Shown in pieces: positions 16,652-25,611 of a DNA stretch of 64,000 nucleotides (its first letter is position 1; each line of letters starts with the position of its first letter). The DNA is from CBDIBC01 sp965276635 (GTDB taxonomy: Bacteria > Actinomycetota > Acidimicrobiia > Acidimicrobiales > Palsa-688), in NCBI GenBank assembly GCA_965276635.1, contig CBDIBC010000005.1, forward strand, positions 1,488,001 to 1,552,000. The letters run 5' to 3'. The notes under the pieces were generated by a model. The model was given only the letters and a program-made list of their open reading frames with translations, was not told the DNA's origin and searched no databases. Position numbers and translations under genes: made by a program.

Positions 16652-19342
16652 ATGTTGTCGATCGGCAAGCTCACCCCCGGGCGGGTCAGCTACTACCTCG
16701 AGCAAATCCCCGGCGGAGCGGACGAGTACTACGTCCAACCCGCCGCCGAGCCCGGCCGCTGGTTGGGTGCGGCCGCCGGCCGCCTCGACCTCGCCAGCGA
16801 GGTGACCGCAGAGGCGTTCACCCGGGTCCTCGACGCCGCCCATCCTGCTAGTGGCGAGCGGCTCGGTGCGCCGACCACGACCGCCAAGCGTGTCGCTGGC
16901 TTTGACCTCACCTTGTCCGCTCCGAAATCGGTCAGCGTGGCGTGGGCGCTCGCACCTCCCGATATCGCCGAGGTGATCGACGCCGCGCATGAGCAGGCGG
17001 TCACCGACACCATCAGCCTGCTGGAGGCCGAAGCAGGCCGCGCTCGGCGCGGCGCCGGAGGCCATCGCGTGGTGGAGACCGAAGGGGTCGCCGCAGCCGG
17101 CTTCACCCACCGGACCTCACGGGCGGGTGACCCCCAGCTCCACACCCACGTGGTGATTGCCAACCTGACCCCCGACCGCGACGGCCGCTGGACCGCACTC
17201 GACGGCACCCGGGTCTATCGGTGGGCGAAGACCCTCGGCTACAGCTACCTCGCCGCCCTCCGCGCCAACCTCACCGCCAGCCTCGGCGTGGAGTGGGGAC
17301 CGGTTGACAAGGGCACCGCCAACCTCGCCCAACTCGACCAGGCCGTCCTGGAGGAATTCTCTCGCCGGCGGGCGCAGATCACCGCCGCGCTCGGACGAGA
17401 CCCCCAGACCGCCGGCCGCAACGCCGCACAGACCGCCACCCTCGCCACCCGCCCCGCCAAGACCGACATCGACCTCAACATCCTCCGCGCCGACTGGAAG
17501 TCCCGCGCCGCCCGCCACGGGGTGAGCGCCGAGACGATCCTCGGCCTATGCGGCCCGGGCCGGACCCCAGACCTCGACATCGACGATCACATGGTCGAGC
17601 TGCTCGCCCCGACCGGGTTGACCGCGAACCAGACCGGCTTCGACCGCCGCGACATCTTCCAAGCCCTCGCCGCCGCCCAAACCGACGGCGCCACCATCAC
17701 CCAGCTCCGCGACGCGGCCGACCGGATCGTCGCCCACCCCGACGTCGTCGCGCTCGCCGGGCCCGGCCCGGCCGGCGACCGCTACAGCACCACCGAGCTA
17801 CTCGCCGTCGAGCGAGCAATGGTCCATCGCGCCCGACACTCCGCCCACGCTGCCCGCGCGGTCGTCCCCGCTGCCGACCTCGGCGACGTCTTCGACACCC
17901 GGCCTTCCCTCTCGGTCGAGCAACAAGCCATGGTCACCTCCCTCACCACCTCCGGTGCCGGCGTCGAGGTGGTCGTCGGACGAGCCGGCGCCGGCAAGAC
18001 CTACGCCCTCGACGCCGCCCGCGCTGCCTGGCAAGCGGCCGGCCACCCGGTCATCGGCACCGCCCTCGCCGCTCGCGCCGCCGCCGAGTTGCAAGCCGGC
18101 GCCGGCATCCCCTCCACCACCATCGACCAGCTCCTCATCGACCTCGACCGCCCCGGCCCCCTCGGCGGACTGGCCCCCAACTCGGTCGTGGTCGTGGATG
18201 AGGCCGGGATGGTCGGGACCCGCAAGCTCGACCGGCTCCTCACCCACGCCGACCGCTACGAGGCGAAGGTCGTGCTGGTCGGCGACCCCCGCCAACTCCC
18301 CGAGATCGAAGCCGGCGGCGCCCTCGCCGCCCTCACCACGCAGGTGCCGGTCAGCCGCCTGGTCGACAACCGCCGACAGGAGCACGCCTGGGAACGCGAA
18401 GCGCTGACCGAGCTGCGCGCCGGATCCGTCGAAGACGCGGTCGTCGCCTACCACCAAGCCGGCAGGATCACCCTCGCACCCAGCCCCCACCAAGCCCGGG
18501 GCCGCCTCGTCGACGACTGGCAGACAGCCGGAGCCAAGGGCGAGCACGCGGTGATGTACGCGCTCCGCAGAGCGGACGTCGACGACCTCAACCGCCGGGC
18601 CCGAGCCCGCCTCGACGCTGCCGGCGCGCTCGGGCCCGAACGACTAACCGCCGCCGGACGGGAGTACGCGACGGGCGACGTGGTCCTCTGCACCCGCAAC
18701 GACCGCCGGCTCGGGGTCACTAACGGAACCACCGCCACCGTCGCCGATATCGACCCCGACAAGCGGACGGTCACCCTCGACGACGGCACCACCCTGCCCA
18801 CCGGCTACATCGACGCCGGGCATCTCACCCACGGGTATGCCACCACCGTCCACAAAGCCCAAGGCGCGACGGTCGACCGGGCGTTCGTCCTCGGATCCGA
18901 GACCCTCTACCGCGAAGCCGGCTACGTCGCCCTCTCCCGCGCCCGACATGGCAGCCACCTCTATTTGGTCGACAGCGACAACCCCGACCCCCTCGCTGCC
19001 CTCACCCGCCAGCTCCAGGCCTCCCGAGCCCAGACCCTCGCCACCAACCAGATCCACCCCGACCGTCAGCCCGACGCCGAGCGGGCTCTGTTGGCGGACC
19101 CACCCGCCTGGGCCACCCACGCCCTCGGCGAACCCCCACTGTCCGGGCCCGACCGGGCCCGGTGGGCTGAGCGCGCCAGCCGCCTCGACGACTACCGCCG
19201 GTCCCACGACATCACCGACGAGCTCGCACCGATCGGACCCGCCCCCACCGACACCGCCCGCCGGCGCGTGTGGGACCTCGCCCGCATCGACCTCGTCGAC
19301 CACCAGCGGTACCTCACCCGCGACCAAGGACTCTCACGATGA
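16652..19342 (+). CDS. MobF-family conjugative relaxase-helicase (TraA/TrwC type)
   Basis: An 896-residue protein with GAGGAAGGGGAA before its ATG. The N-terminal 300 residues are a TrwC relaxase: adjacent catalytic tyrosines Y14/Y15, FDLTLSAPKSVSVAWAL near 88-104, and the metal-binding DPQLHTHVVIAN (about 158-169) carrying HxH. The C-terminal part is a RecD-like helicase with Walker A GRAGAGKT (443-450), Walker B VVVDEAGMV near 513 and a late THGYATTVHKAQGAT motif. It nicks one strand at oriT, stays bound, and unwinds the DNA for transfer. The stop overlaps the coupling-protein start (ATGA). It appears intact. Confidence 0.93.
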   Translation: MLSIGKLTPGRVSYYLEQIPGGADEYYVQPAAEPGRWLGAAAGRLDLASEVTAEAFTRVLDAAHPASGERLGAPTTTAKRVAGFDLTLSAPKSVSVAWALAPPDIAEVIDAAHEQAVTDTISLLEAEAGRARRGAGGHRVVETEGVAAAGFTHRTSRAGDPQLHTHVVIANLTPDRDGRWTALDGTRVYRWAKTLGYSYLAALRANLTASLGVEWGPVDKGTANLAQLDQAVLEEFSRRRAQITAALGRDPQTAGRNAAQTATLATRPAKTDIDLNILRADWKSRAARHGVSAETILGLCGPGRTPDLDIDDHMVELLAPTGLTANQTGFDRRDIFQALAAAQTDGATITQLRDAADRIVAHPDVVALAGPGPAGDRYSTTELLAVERAMVHRARHSAHAARAVVPAADLGDVFDTRPSLSVEQQAMVTSLTTSGAGVEVVVGRAGAGKTYALDAARAAWQAAGHPVIGTALAARAAAELQAGAGIPSTTIDQLLIDLDRPGPLGGLAPNSVVVVDEAGMVGTRKLDRLLTHADRYEAKVVLVGDPRQLPEIEAGGALAALTTQVPVSRLVDNRRQEHAWEREALTELRAGSVEDAVVAYHQAGRITLAPSPHQARGRLVDDWQTAGAKGEHAVMYALRRADVDDLNRRARARLDAAGALGPERLTAAGREYATGDVVLCTRNDRRLGVTNGTTATVADIDPDKRTVTLDDGTTLPTGYIDAGHLTHGYATTVHKAQGATVDRAFVLGSETLYREAGYVALSRARHGSHLYLVDSDNPDPLAALTRQLQASRAQTLATNQIHPDRQPDAERALLADPPAWATHALGEPPLSGPDRARWAERASRLDDYRRSHDITDELAPIGPAPTDTARRRVWDLARIDLVDHQRYLTRDQGLSR

Positions 19343-20688
19343 ACACCAACCTGACCAAGCTCACCACCGCCATCGACAAGCTCCTCGACCCCACCCGACC
19401 CCAACCACTCGCCCGACAGGCACTGAGACCGATCCTCGCGCCGCGTGCCGCACTGGGACTGTTCCTCGGCTTCGGCACTGACGCCGGGATGGTCATCGCC
19501 GGCCCCGAACACCACGCCCTCGTCCTCGGACCGCCACGGTCGGGCAAGACCACCTGCCTGATCATCCCCGCCGTCGCCCTCCACCCCGGCCCCGCCGTCG
19601 CCACCTCCACCAAAGCCGACGTCCTCTCCGCCACCATCCGCCACCGCACCCCGTACGGGCAAGCCTGGTACTGGGACCCCTCCAACACCACCCAGATCCC
19701 CGCCGGTGTCCAGCCGCTGCGATGGTCGCCGCTCATCGGCTGCCAGACGTGGGATCAAGCCGTCGCCCGCACCCATGCCCTCGCCACCGCCGCCCGGCCG
19801 GCCCAGACCAACATCGACACCCACTGGGTCGAACGCGCCCAAGCCCTCCTCGCACCCCTCCTCCACGCCGCAGCCCTATCGAAGGCCGATCTCGGCGTCG
19901 TCCTGTCATGGCTGCACCGCCGGGAGCTACGCGAACCCACCACCCTCCTCGCCGACCAAGGCGCCCTACGCGGCGCGGATCTCCTCGTCGGTGTCGCCGC
20001 CACCGACGGACGCGAGCTATCCGGGATCTTCTCCACCGCCGACAGCATCCTCGCCGCCTACCGCACCGACGCCGCCCTCGACGCCGCCCGCACCCCCAAC
20101 TTCGACCCCGCCGCGTTCGTCACCAGCCGCGACACCATCTACCTCGCCGCCCCTGCGTCCACCCAGAACCTCCACGCCCCCCTCGTCGTCGCCCTACTCG
20201 ACCAGATCCGCACCGCCACCTACGCCCGAAGGCCGTATCCACCGGTGCTGTTCGCCCTCGACGAAGTCGCCCAGATCGCACCCCTCCCCGACCTGCCGGC
20301 CACCATCGCCGAAGGCGGCAGCCAAGGCCTCATCGTCATGGCGTGCCTCCAAGACCTCTCCCAAGCCCGCAACCGCTGGGGACCAGCCGCCGACGGGTTC
20401 CTCACCCTCTTCACCCACAAAATCGTCCTGCCCGGCATCGCCGACACCACCACCCTCAAAGCCATCAGCGGCCTCGCCGGCGACATCGACCACCCCGTCA
20501 AATCCACCAGTATCGACAGCCACTACAAGACCAGCACCACCTGGACCACCCAGCGCCGACCCCGCCTCCCCATCGACGCCATCGCCGCTGGACAACCCGG
20601 CACCGCCCTGCTGATCCAAGGCACCACCCTCAGCCGAGTCTTCCTCATGCCCGTGCCCGTCCCGATAGCACGGCGAGCTACCAGATAG
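19339..20688 (+). CDS. TraG/VirD4-like type IV coupling ATPase
   Basis: A 449-residue P-loop ATPase translated directly after the relaxase. Walker A is GPPRSGKT (64-71) and Walker B lies in VLFALDEVAQIAPLPDLP near 300-315. The signature EGGSQGLIVMACLQDLSQAR follows and is typical of TraG/TraD coupling proteins. Only a weak hydrophobic stretch exists before Walker A, so it lacks the usual N-terminal transmembrane pair and may need a membrane partner. It would dock the relaxosome to the transfer channel. Its last 11 bases overlap the convergent PIN toxin gene. Confidence 0.9.
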   Translation: MNTNLTKLTTAIDKLLDPTRPQPLARQALRPILAPRAALGLFLGFGTDAGMVIAGPEHHALVLGPPRSGKTTCLIIPAVALHPGPAVATSTKADVLSATIRHRTPYGQAWYWDPSNTTQIPAGVQPLRWSPLIGCQTWDQAVARTHALATAARPAQTNIDTHWVERAQALLAPLLHAAALSKADLGVVLSWLHRRELREPTTLLADQGALRGADLLVGVAATDGRELSGIFSTADSILAAYRTDAALDAARTPNFDPAAFVTSRDTIYLAAPASTQNLHAPLVVALLDQIRTATYARRPYPPVLFALDEVAQIAPLPDLPATIAEGGSQGLIVMACLQDLSQARNRWGPAADGFLTLFTHKIVLPGIADTTTLKAISGLAGDIDHPVKSTSIDSHYKTSTTWTTQRRPRLPIDAIAAGQPGTALLIQGTTLSRVFLMPVPVPIARRATR

Positions 20689-21076
20689 TCTCGACCAGTC
20701 CACTCTCGTGGATCGGTCCGTCCCGAGTGACGAGCGGTAGACCGAGCACCTGGGCGGTGGCGACGATGAACCGGTCCCACGGGTCGCTGAGCACCTCACG
20801 GCTGATCGTGGTGTAGACGTCTGCGACGTCGACGCCAATGGGCTGGAGGTGGATGGCCGATGTGGTCGTCACCAGGCCGCGCAGCTCGGCGAGCTGCTCG
20901 GCGCTCACCGCCTGGGTGGTCTGCGTGACGTACCACAGGTCCACCAGGCTGGCGACCGAGACGACGATGCTGTCCTCGGCTTCAGCTTCCTGAAGCACCT
21001 CGGCCGCTCGCGATGAGAGCTGCGGCGACGCTTGGCTGAACCAGACCAGGGCGTGTGAGTCCGCTACGACCCTCAC
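20678..21076 (-). CDS. PIN-domain ribonuclease toxin (VapC family)
   Basis: A 132-residue PIN protein: MRVVADSHALVWF with the first acidic residue (Asp6), a central Glu/Asp region (SVASLVDLWYVTQ), and the late acidic set in LSDPWDRFIVATAQVLG and LVTRDGPI. VapC toxins cut tRNA or rRNA and are neutralised by their upstream partner. Its start overlaps the antitoxin stop by four bases. The pair follows the conjugation genes, so it may stabilise the element. Confidence 0.9.
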   Translation of the reverse strand: MRVVADSHALVWFSQASPQLSSRAAEVLQEAEAEDSIVVSVASLVDLWYVTQTTQAVSAEQLAELRGLVTTTSAIHLQPIGVDVADVYTTISREVLSDPWDRFIVATAQVLGLPLVTRDGPIHESGLVETIW

Positions 21077-21309
21077 GAACGACCGAGGTCAGCCTGAGCA
21101 AGCTGACTCGCGCGCTCGAAGTCCTCCCACGTCACCTCAGGCCAGCCTTCGAGTCGCCCAGCGATGCTGTCCTCTGTCCTCGGCACCGCAGCCACGACCC
21201 GGAGGTGCGTGCCGGGGCGGACGCCGAGACGCCGGATCTGTTCGGCAGGGATGCTCCCGTCGTCGGCGACGACGAGATCGTGGCCCTCGGGACCGCTGGC
21301 CGTGCTCAC
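21073..21309 (-). CDS. Antitoxin of the PIN pair (AbrB/SpoVT-like)
   Basis: About 78 residues if started at the GTG at 21309; an upstream GTG at 21360 would add 17. The core DLVVADDGSIPAEQIRRLGV followed by PGTHLRVVAAV looks like a swapped-hairpin AbrB-type DNA-binding domain, and the C-terminal helix region WEDFERASQLAQADLGRS should wrap the PIN toxin. It is expected to repress its own promoter. Confidence 0.75.
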   Translation of the reverse strand: MSTASGPEGHDLVVADDGSIPAEQIRRLGVRPGTHLRVVAAVPRTEDSIAGRLEGWPEVTWEDFERASQLAQADLGRS

Positions 21310-21805
21310 AGCAACATCGTAGAGCCAGCTGGCAGGTCGGGGTGAACGGCGCTGCGGCACAAGAGGGACCGATAGATCCTGGTTGGCTCGTCACGGTCGA
21401 GTCTTGCCTCCCAGACCGTGAAGCAGTCGATCGAGGTCTCCAACTCTTTCGGAGTGACCGTCGGGTCCCGTTGCCCGGTACTCGACGGCGCGAACCCGCC
21501 AACCATCCTCGAGGCCGCCGGCCGCAACCACGAAATGCCCAGCGAAGGCGCCCTGGCCGACTCGGCCTGCCAGCCGCTGAACGCTGGTCTGGGAACCTCG
21601 CAGGTGGCTATGACCACCCACGCCACACCCACGTTCGCCTCTGGCGGTCCCTGAGCGGCTGCCTCCCAGTCCGCTGCGCCCTCGACCGATCAGCTGATCC
21701 ACGCCATCCCCCCATCTGCACGCCCACCGCATGTGGGCGGGCGGGAGGCCACGCCCTCCCGGCGCGCTGGCTCACCTCGCCGCACAAAGCAGCGGCCCGA
21801 AGCTG
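21310..21805. other. Intergenic region without a supported gene
   Basis: About 500 bases between the antitoxin start and the stop of the DUF2510 gene. Several open frames exist on both strands but none shows a recognisable domain, a ribosome site or plausible composition. The segment may be residue from an insertion joint at the edge of the conjugative module. Confidence 0.35.
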
Positions 21806-22456
21806 TCAGCCAGCTTGGTGGTCACTCCAACCCGTTCCGTTCCACCACCGAAGTCGCCGCTGGCCGGACGGGTCGGGATACCAGCCCGCAGGCGCTTGAC
21901 GTCCCACCGGTCCGCTCTTGGCCGCACCGCTTCTGGCGATCACGGCGATGCTCGTCGCGAGCAAGCCGAGATCGGCGACCAACGCCAGGATGAGTCCCGG
22001 GCCGGGGTCGACACTCACGCCGCCGAAGCTGAACGTCTGGGTGACCGCGGAGAGGCGCCGCAGATCGCTGAGCACGGTGAGCAGCACGATCAGCTCGACG
22101 CCGGCCGCCACCGCCAGTCCGATCGCGACGCCGCGTACCGACCGCACGTGCCCCGGGCGGCCGTGGTCCTGCTGCATGGTGCTAAGCCAGACCGCCGCTG
22201 CGACGACACCCACCAGGAGGGTGAAGATCCCCTTGCCCGATGTGGTGCCCGTCACGCCGCGAACCGATTCCCCGCCGGCGCTCACCGTCGCCCAGCTCAG
22301 CAGGGAGCCGACGACCAGCAGCACACAACAGCCGACGATCGCCGCGCCGAGACCGCCACCCACGCGGTCCATCGCCGTACCCGGCTTGGACGCCGGCGCC
22401 TGCAATCCACCGCCTGCAGGCTGCGGAGGCGGTCGCCACCTCGGGTCGTAGCTCAT
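21806..22456 (-). CDS. DUF2510-containing four-helix membrane protein
   Basis: A 216-residue protein with a Pro-rich N-terminus, four hydrophobic segments (including AAIVGCCVLLVVGSLLSWA and FTLLVGVVAAAVWLS), and a C-terminal DUF2510 module with GWYPDPSGQRRLRWWNGTGW. DUF2510 is a short actinobacterial module at the end of many membrane proteins, with no known activity. It is transcribed away from the restriction operon and shares a 290-base gap with it. Confidence 0.82.
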   Translation of the reverse strand: MSYDPRWRPPPQPAGGGLQAPASKPGTAMDRVGGGLGAAIVGCCVLLVVGSLLSWATVSAGGESVRGVTGTTSGKGIFTLLVGVVAAAVWLSTMQQDHGRPGHVRSVRGVAIGLAVAAGVELIVLLTVLSDLRRLSAVTQTFSFGGVSVDPGPGLILALVADLGLLATSIAVIARSGAAKSGPVGRQAPAGWYPDPSGQRRLRWWNGTGWSDHQAG

Positions 22457-22747
22457 GGTGACCTCTCCCCACTTCGACGGCCCATCGGCCGGCTACGCTA
22501 CCGCCCCGACGCGACAGTGGCCCCGGGCGTCACCGAGGGCACCCGTACGAGGCAGGAGATCCTGACCGTGAGCCAGCGGCTCACGCCAGGCGCCCGACCA
22601 TGGGCCGAAGGTCCCCGCCGCGACGCACCCCGACCCTACCGCCGCGAGCCAGGCCCCAGACGACGTGCGCGCCCGATGTGAGCCGAGGCGCCCTGGGGAT
22701 GGCACCATGTTCGCCGGTACGCAGACCGCCACGAGCGAGGGAGACGG

Positions 22748-24313
22748 ATGAAGAGCAGCGACCTGGGCGACGTCCGCCGCACCCTTTGGGCGGCAGCCGA
22801 CCAGCTTCGGGCCAACTCCAGCCTCTCGCCCGCGGAGTACCGGGGCCCGGTGCTCGGCCTGATCTTCCTCGCCTACGCCGAGTACCGCTTCGAGCAGGTA
22901 CGTCCCGACGTCGAATCCAAAGCCACCGCCCGCCGGCCGGTGACCCCCGACGACTACAGACGCCGCTCGGTCCTGTTCGTTCCCGACGCCGCCCGCCTCT
23001 CCTACCTGGTCGACCTCCCCGAGGCCAAGGATCTCGGCGCGGCGGTCGACGAGGCCATGCGGATGCTGGAGGTCCAGAACGCGGATCTGAAGGACGTGCT
23101 GCCGAAGGGCTACCAGCGGCTGGAGAAGTCCACGCTCGTGGAGCTGCTGCGCCTGTTCGCGCCGCTTCCGCGGAAGCTGTCGGGGGACGCGTTCGGGTTG
23201 ATCTACGAGGACTTCCTGTCGAACTTCGCCATGTCGGAGGGCCGCCTCGGCGGCGAGTTCTTCACCCCCTATTCGATCGTCCGGTTGATCGTGGAGATCC
23301 TCGAGCCCTACCACGGGCGGGTGTTCGACCCCGCGGTCGGCTCGGGCGGCATGTTCGTACAGTGCGCCAAGTTCGTCGAGCGCCACTCCCGCTCGGCGAC
23401 CCGGGAGCTGTCGGTCTACGGCCAGGAGCAAAAGGAGGGCACCGTACCCCTGGCCAAGATGAACCTCGCCCTCCACGGCCTCTCGGGTGACATCCGCCTG
23501 GCGAACACCTACTACGAGGACCCCTACGACAACGTCGGCGGCTTCGACTTCGTCATGGCCAACCCGCCGTTCAACGTCGACAAGGTCGACCGCTCCAAGC
23601 TCGCCGGTGACCCCCGCTACCCCTTCGGGCTGCCCAAGGCGGACAACGCCAACTACCTGTGGATCCAGCAATTCTACTCCGCTCTCGCCCCCGGCGGCCG
23701 CGCCGGGTTCGTCATGGCCAACTCCGCCGCGGACGCCGGCCACTCCGAGCGAGACATCCGCCGCCAGCTGATCGACACCGGCGCCGTCGACGTCATCGTG
23801 GGGGTCGGCACGAACTTCTTCTACACCGTCACCCTGCCCGTCACCCTCTGGTTCTTCGACAAGACCAAGGTGGGTCGAGGTGTGGTGGGCAAAGACCGCC
23901 GGGACACGGTTCTCTTCGTCGACGCTCGCCACCTCTATCGCCAGATCGACAGGGCGCACCGTGATTTCACGCCCGAACAGATCGAGCTGCTCGCCAACAT
24001 CGTCCGCCTCTACCGCGGTGAACAGGTCGAGACCGTCGACGGCAGCGGCCCACTCCTCAAGGAGCGCTTCCCCGACGGGACCTACACCGACGTCCCCGGC
24101 CTGTGCAAGGTCGCCACCCGAGCCGAGATCGAAGCCCAAAGTTGGAGCCTCAACCCCGGCCGCTACACCGGCACCGCGGCCGTCGCCGACGACGGAGAGG
24201 ACTTCACCGACAAGCTCGCCGGCCTCTACGACGACTACACCCGCCTCAGCGACGAAGCCGAGATTCTCCGCTCCAAGGTCGACACCGCCATCCAGGGGAT
24301 CCTCCAGCAGTGA
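22748..24313 (+). CDS. hsdM: Type I restriction-modification N6-adenine methyltransferase subunit
   Basis: A 521-residue HsdM. A helical N-terminal domain precedes AdoMet motif I (FDPAVGSGGMFV, about 193-204) and the catalytic motif NPPFNVDK near 272-279 (N-P-P-F). The C-terminal helices end with ADDGEDFTDKLAGLYDDY. It methylates adenine in the target defined by HsdS and is also a needed part of the restriction complex. GAGGGAGACGG precedes its ATG. Its TGA overlaps the GTG of hsdS. Length is normal and the reading frame intact. Confidence 0.96.
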   Translation: MKSSDLGDVRRTLWAAADQLRANSSLSPAEYRGPVLGLIFLAYAEYRFEQVRPDVESKATARRPVTPDDYRRRSVLFVPDAARLSYLVDLPEAKDLGAAVDEAMRMLEVQNADLKDVLPKGYQRLEKSTLVELLRLFAPLPRKLSGDAFGLIYEDFLSNFAMSEGRLGGEFFTPYSIVRLIVEILEPYHGRVFDPAVGSGGMFVQCAKFVERHSRSATRELSVYGQEQKEGTVPLAKMNLALHGLSGDIRLANTYYEDPYDNVGGFDFVMANPPFNVDKVDRSKLAGDPRYPFGLPKADNANYLWIQQFYSALAPGGRAGFVMANSAADAGHSERDIRRQLIDTGAVDVIVGVGTNFFYTVTLPVTLWFFDKTKVGRGVVGKDRRDTVLFVDARHLYRQIDRAHRDFTPEQIELLANIVRLYRGEQVETVDGSGPLLKERFPDGTYTDVPGLCKVATRAEIEAQSWSLNPGRYTGTAAVADDGEDFTDKLAGLYDDYTRLSDEAEILRSKVDTAIQGILQQ

Positions 24314-25611
24314 GCGAGTGGCGAACGCTCCAGATGCGGGACCTGATGGACGAGTTTCACGATGGCCCGCACGCCACTCCACCGCCGACCACGGACGGGC
24401 CCGTCTACCTGGGCATCAAGAATATCACGGACGCAGGCCACCTCGACCTGTCAGACGTGCGCCATATATCTGAAGATAACCTTCCGCGATGGACAAAGCG
24501 GGTTACGCCGCAGCATGGCGATGTCGTATTCACATACGAAGCCACACTGCATCGCTACGCCCTGATTCCTGAGGGATTTCGCGGTTGTCTCGGGCGTCGA
24601 CTCGCTCTCATTCGTCCGAACCGACAAGTAATCCACCCGCGCTACCTTCACTACCTCTTGCTGGGTCCGGTGTGGCGGGATACTGTCACCAGTCGCATCA
24701 TCTCGGGATCGACAGTCGACCGGATTCCAATCTTGTCCTTTCCGGAGTTTCCCGTCGAGCTACCCGATCTTCCTACTCAGCGCAAGATAGTCGCAGCCCT
24801 TGCCGCGCTCGACGACCTGATCGAGAATAATCGGCGGCGGATCGAGTTGTTGGAGCGGATGGCGCAGGCCATCTACCGGGAGTGGTTCGTCCACTTCCGG
24901 TATCCGGAACACGGGGACGCCACCTTCGCCGACTCCTCGCTCGGGCCCATCCCGGAGGATTGGCATGTTCTGCGGATCGAAGAGGTTGCATCAGCAGACC
25001 GCCACGCCGTGACCGGAGGTCCATTTGGTTCGAAGCTCGGACGCAAGGACTACGTCGAGGTCGGCGTTCCGGTGATCCGAGGCACGAATTTGAGGATCGG
25101 GGGTGGCTTCGCCGAGAAGGACTACGTATTCGTGTCCGAGGACAAGGCGAAGGAGCTTCAATCTGCGATCGCACGACCTGGTGACATCTTGATAACTCAA
25201 CGAGGGACGTTGGGGCAGTGTGGCCTTATTCCGCTCAAGTCGGACTACGACCGATACATCCTTTCTCAGAGCCAGATGAAGATCACCTCTGACCCGCTAT
25301 CCGTGAGCGCCGTCTTTCTTTACAGCCAAATCCGTACTCCTGAGACGACTTCTCGATTCATCGCCCAAGCCATGAGTTCCGGTGTGCCGCATGTCAATCT
25401 CTCGCTCCTTCGCGCCTTCGAGATCGTCGTACCGCCTCTTTCGGTCCAGAATCGATTCGTCCAGAGCCTGTGGCCATTGAATAACCAAGAGTGGCTGCTG
25501 GGTCATGCCTCGGATCGTCTCGCAGGACTGAGAGACCTGCTCCTCCCGAAGCTGGTGACAGGCGAGATCGACGTGTCGGGCCTGGATCTGGACACGGTGG
25601 GGGCGGCGTGA
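24310..25611 (+). CDS. hsdS: Type I restriction-modification specificity subunit
   Basis: A 433-residue HsdS with two target-recognition domains (about 1-150 and 210-375) separated by the conserved helix TQRKIVAALAALDDLIENNR and followed by a matching C-terminal helix region. The REWFVHFRYPEH segment is typical of the central spacer. It determines the bipartite DNA target of the complex. Base composition in the two recognition domains is visibly less GC-rich than in hsdM and hsdR, as expected for domains exchanged horizontally. GTGA overlaps couple it to both neighbours. Confidence 0.94.
   Translation: MSEWRTLQMRDLMDEFHDGPHATPPPTTDGPVYLGIKNITDAGHLDLSDVRHISEDNLPRWTKRVTPQHGDVVFTYEATLHRYALIPEGFRGCLGRRLALIRPNRQVIHPRYLHYLLLGPVWRDTVTSRIISGSTVDRIPILSFPEFPVELPDLPTQRKIVAALAALDDLIENNRRRIELLERMAQAIYREWFVHFRYPEHGDATFADSSLGPIPEDWHVLRIEEVASADRHAVTGGPFGSKLGRKDYVEVGVPVIRGTNLRIGGGFAEKDYVFVSEDKAKELQSAIARPGDILITQRGTLGQCGLIPLKSDYDRYILSQSQMKITSDPLSVSAVFLYSQIRTPETTSRFIAQAMSSGVPHVNLSLLRAFEIVVPPLSVQNRFVQSLWPLNNQEWLLGHASDRLAGLRDLLLPKLVTGEIDVSGLDLDTVGAA

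Noticed and set aside
21391..21732. Minus-strand frame with partly protein-like end
   Set aside because: The suggestive segment is short, changes frame with its neighbours, and matches no family I know.
22493..24382. 629-codon minus-strand open frame
   Set aside because: It is antisense to hsdM, which has clear methyltransferase motifs.
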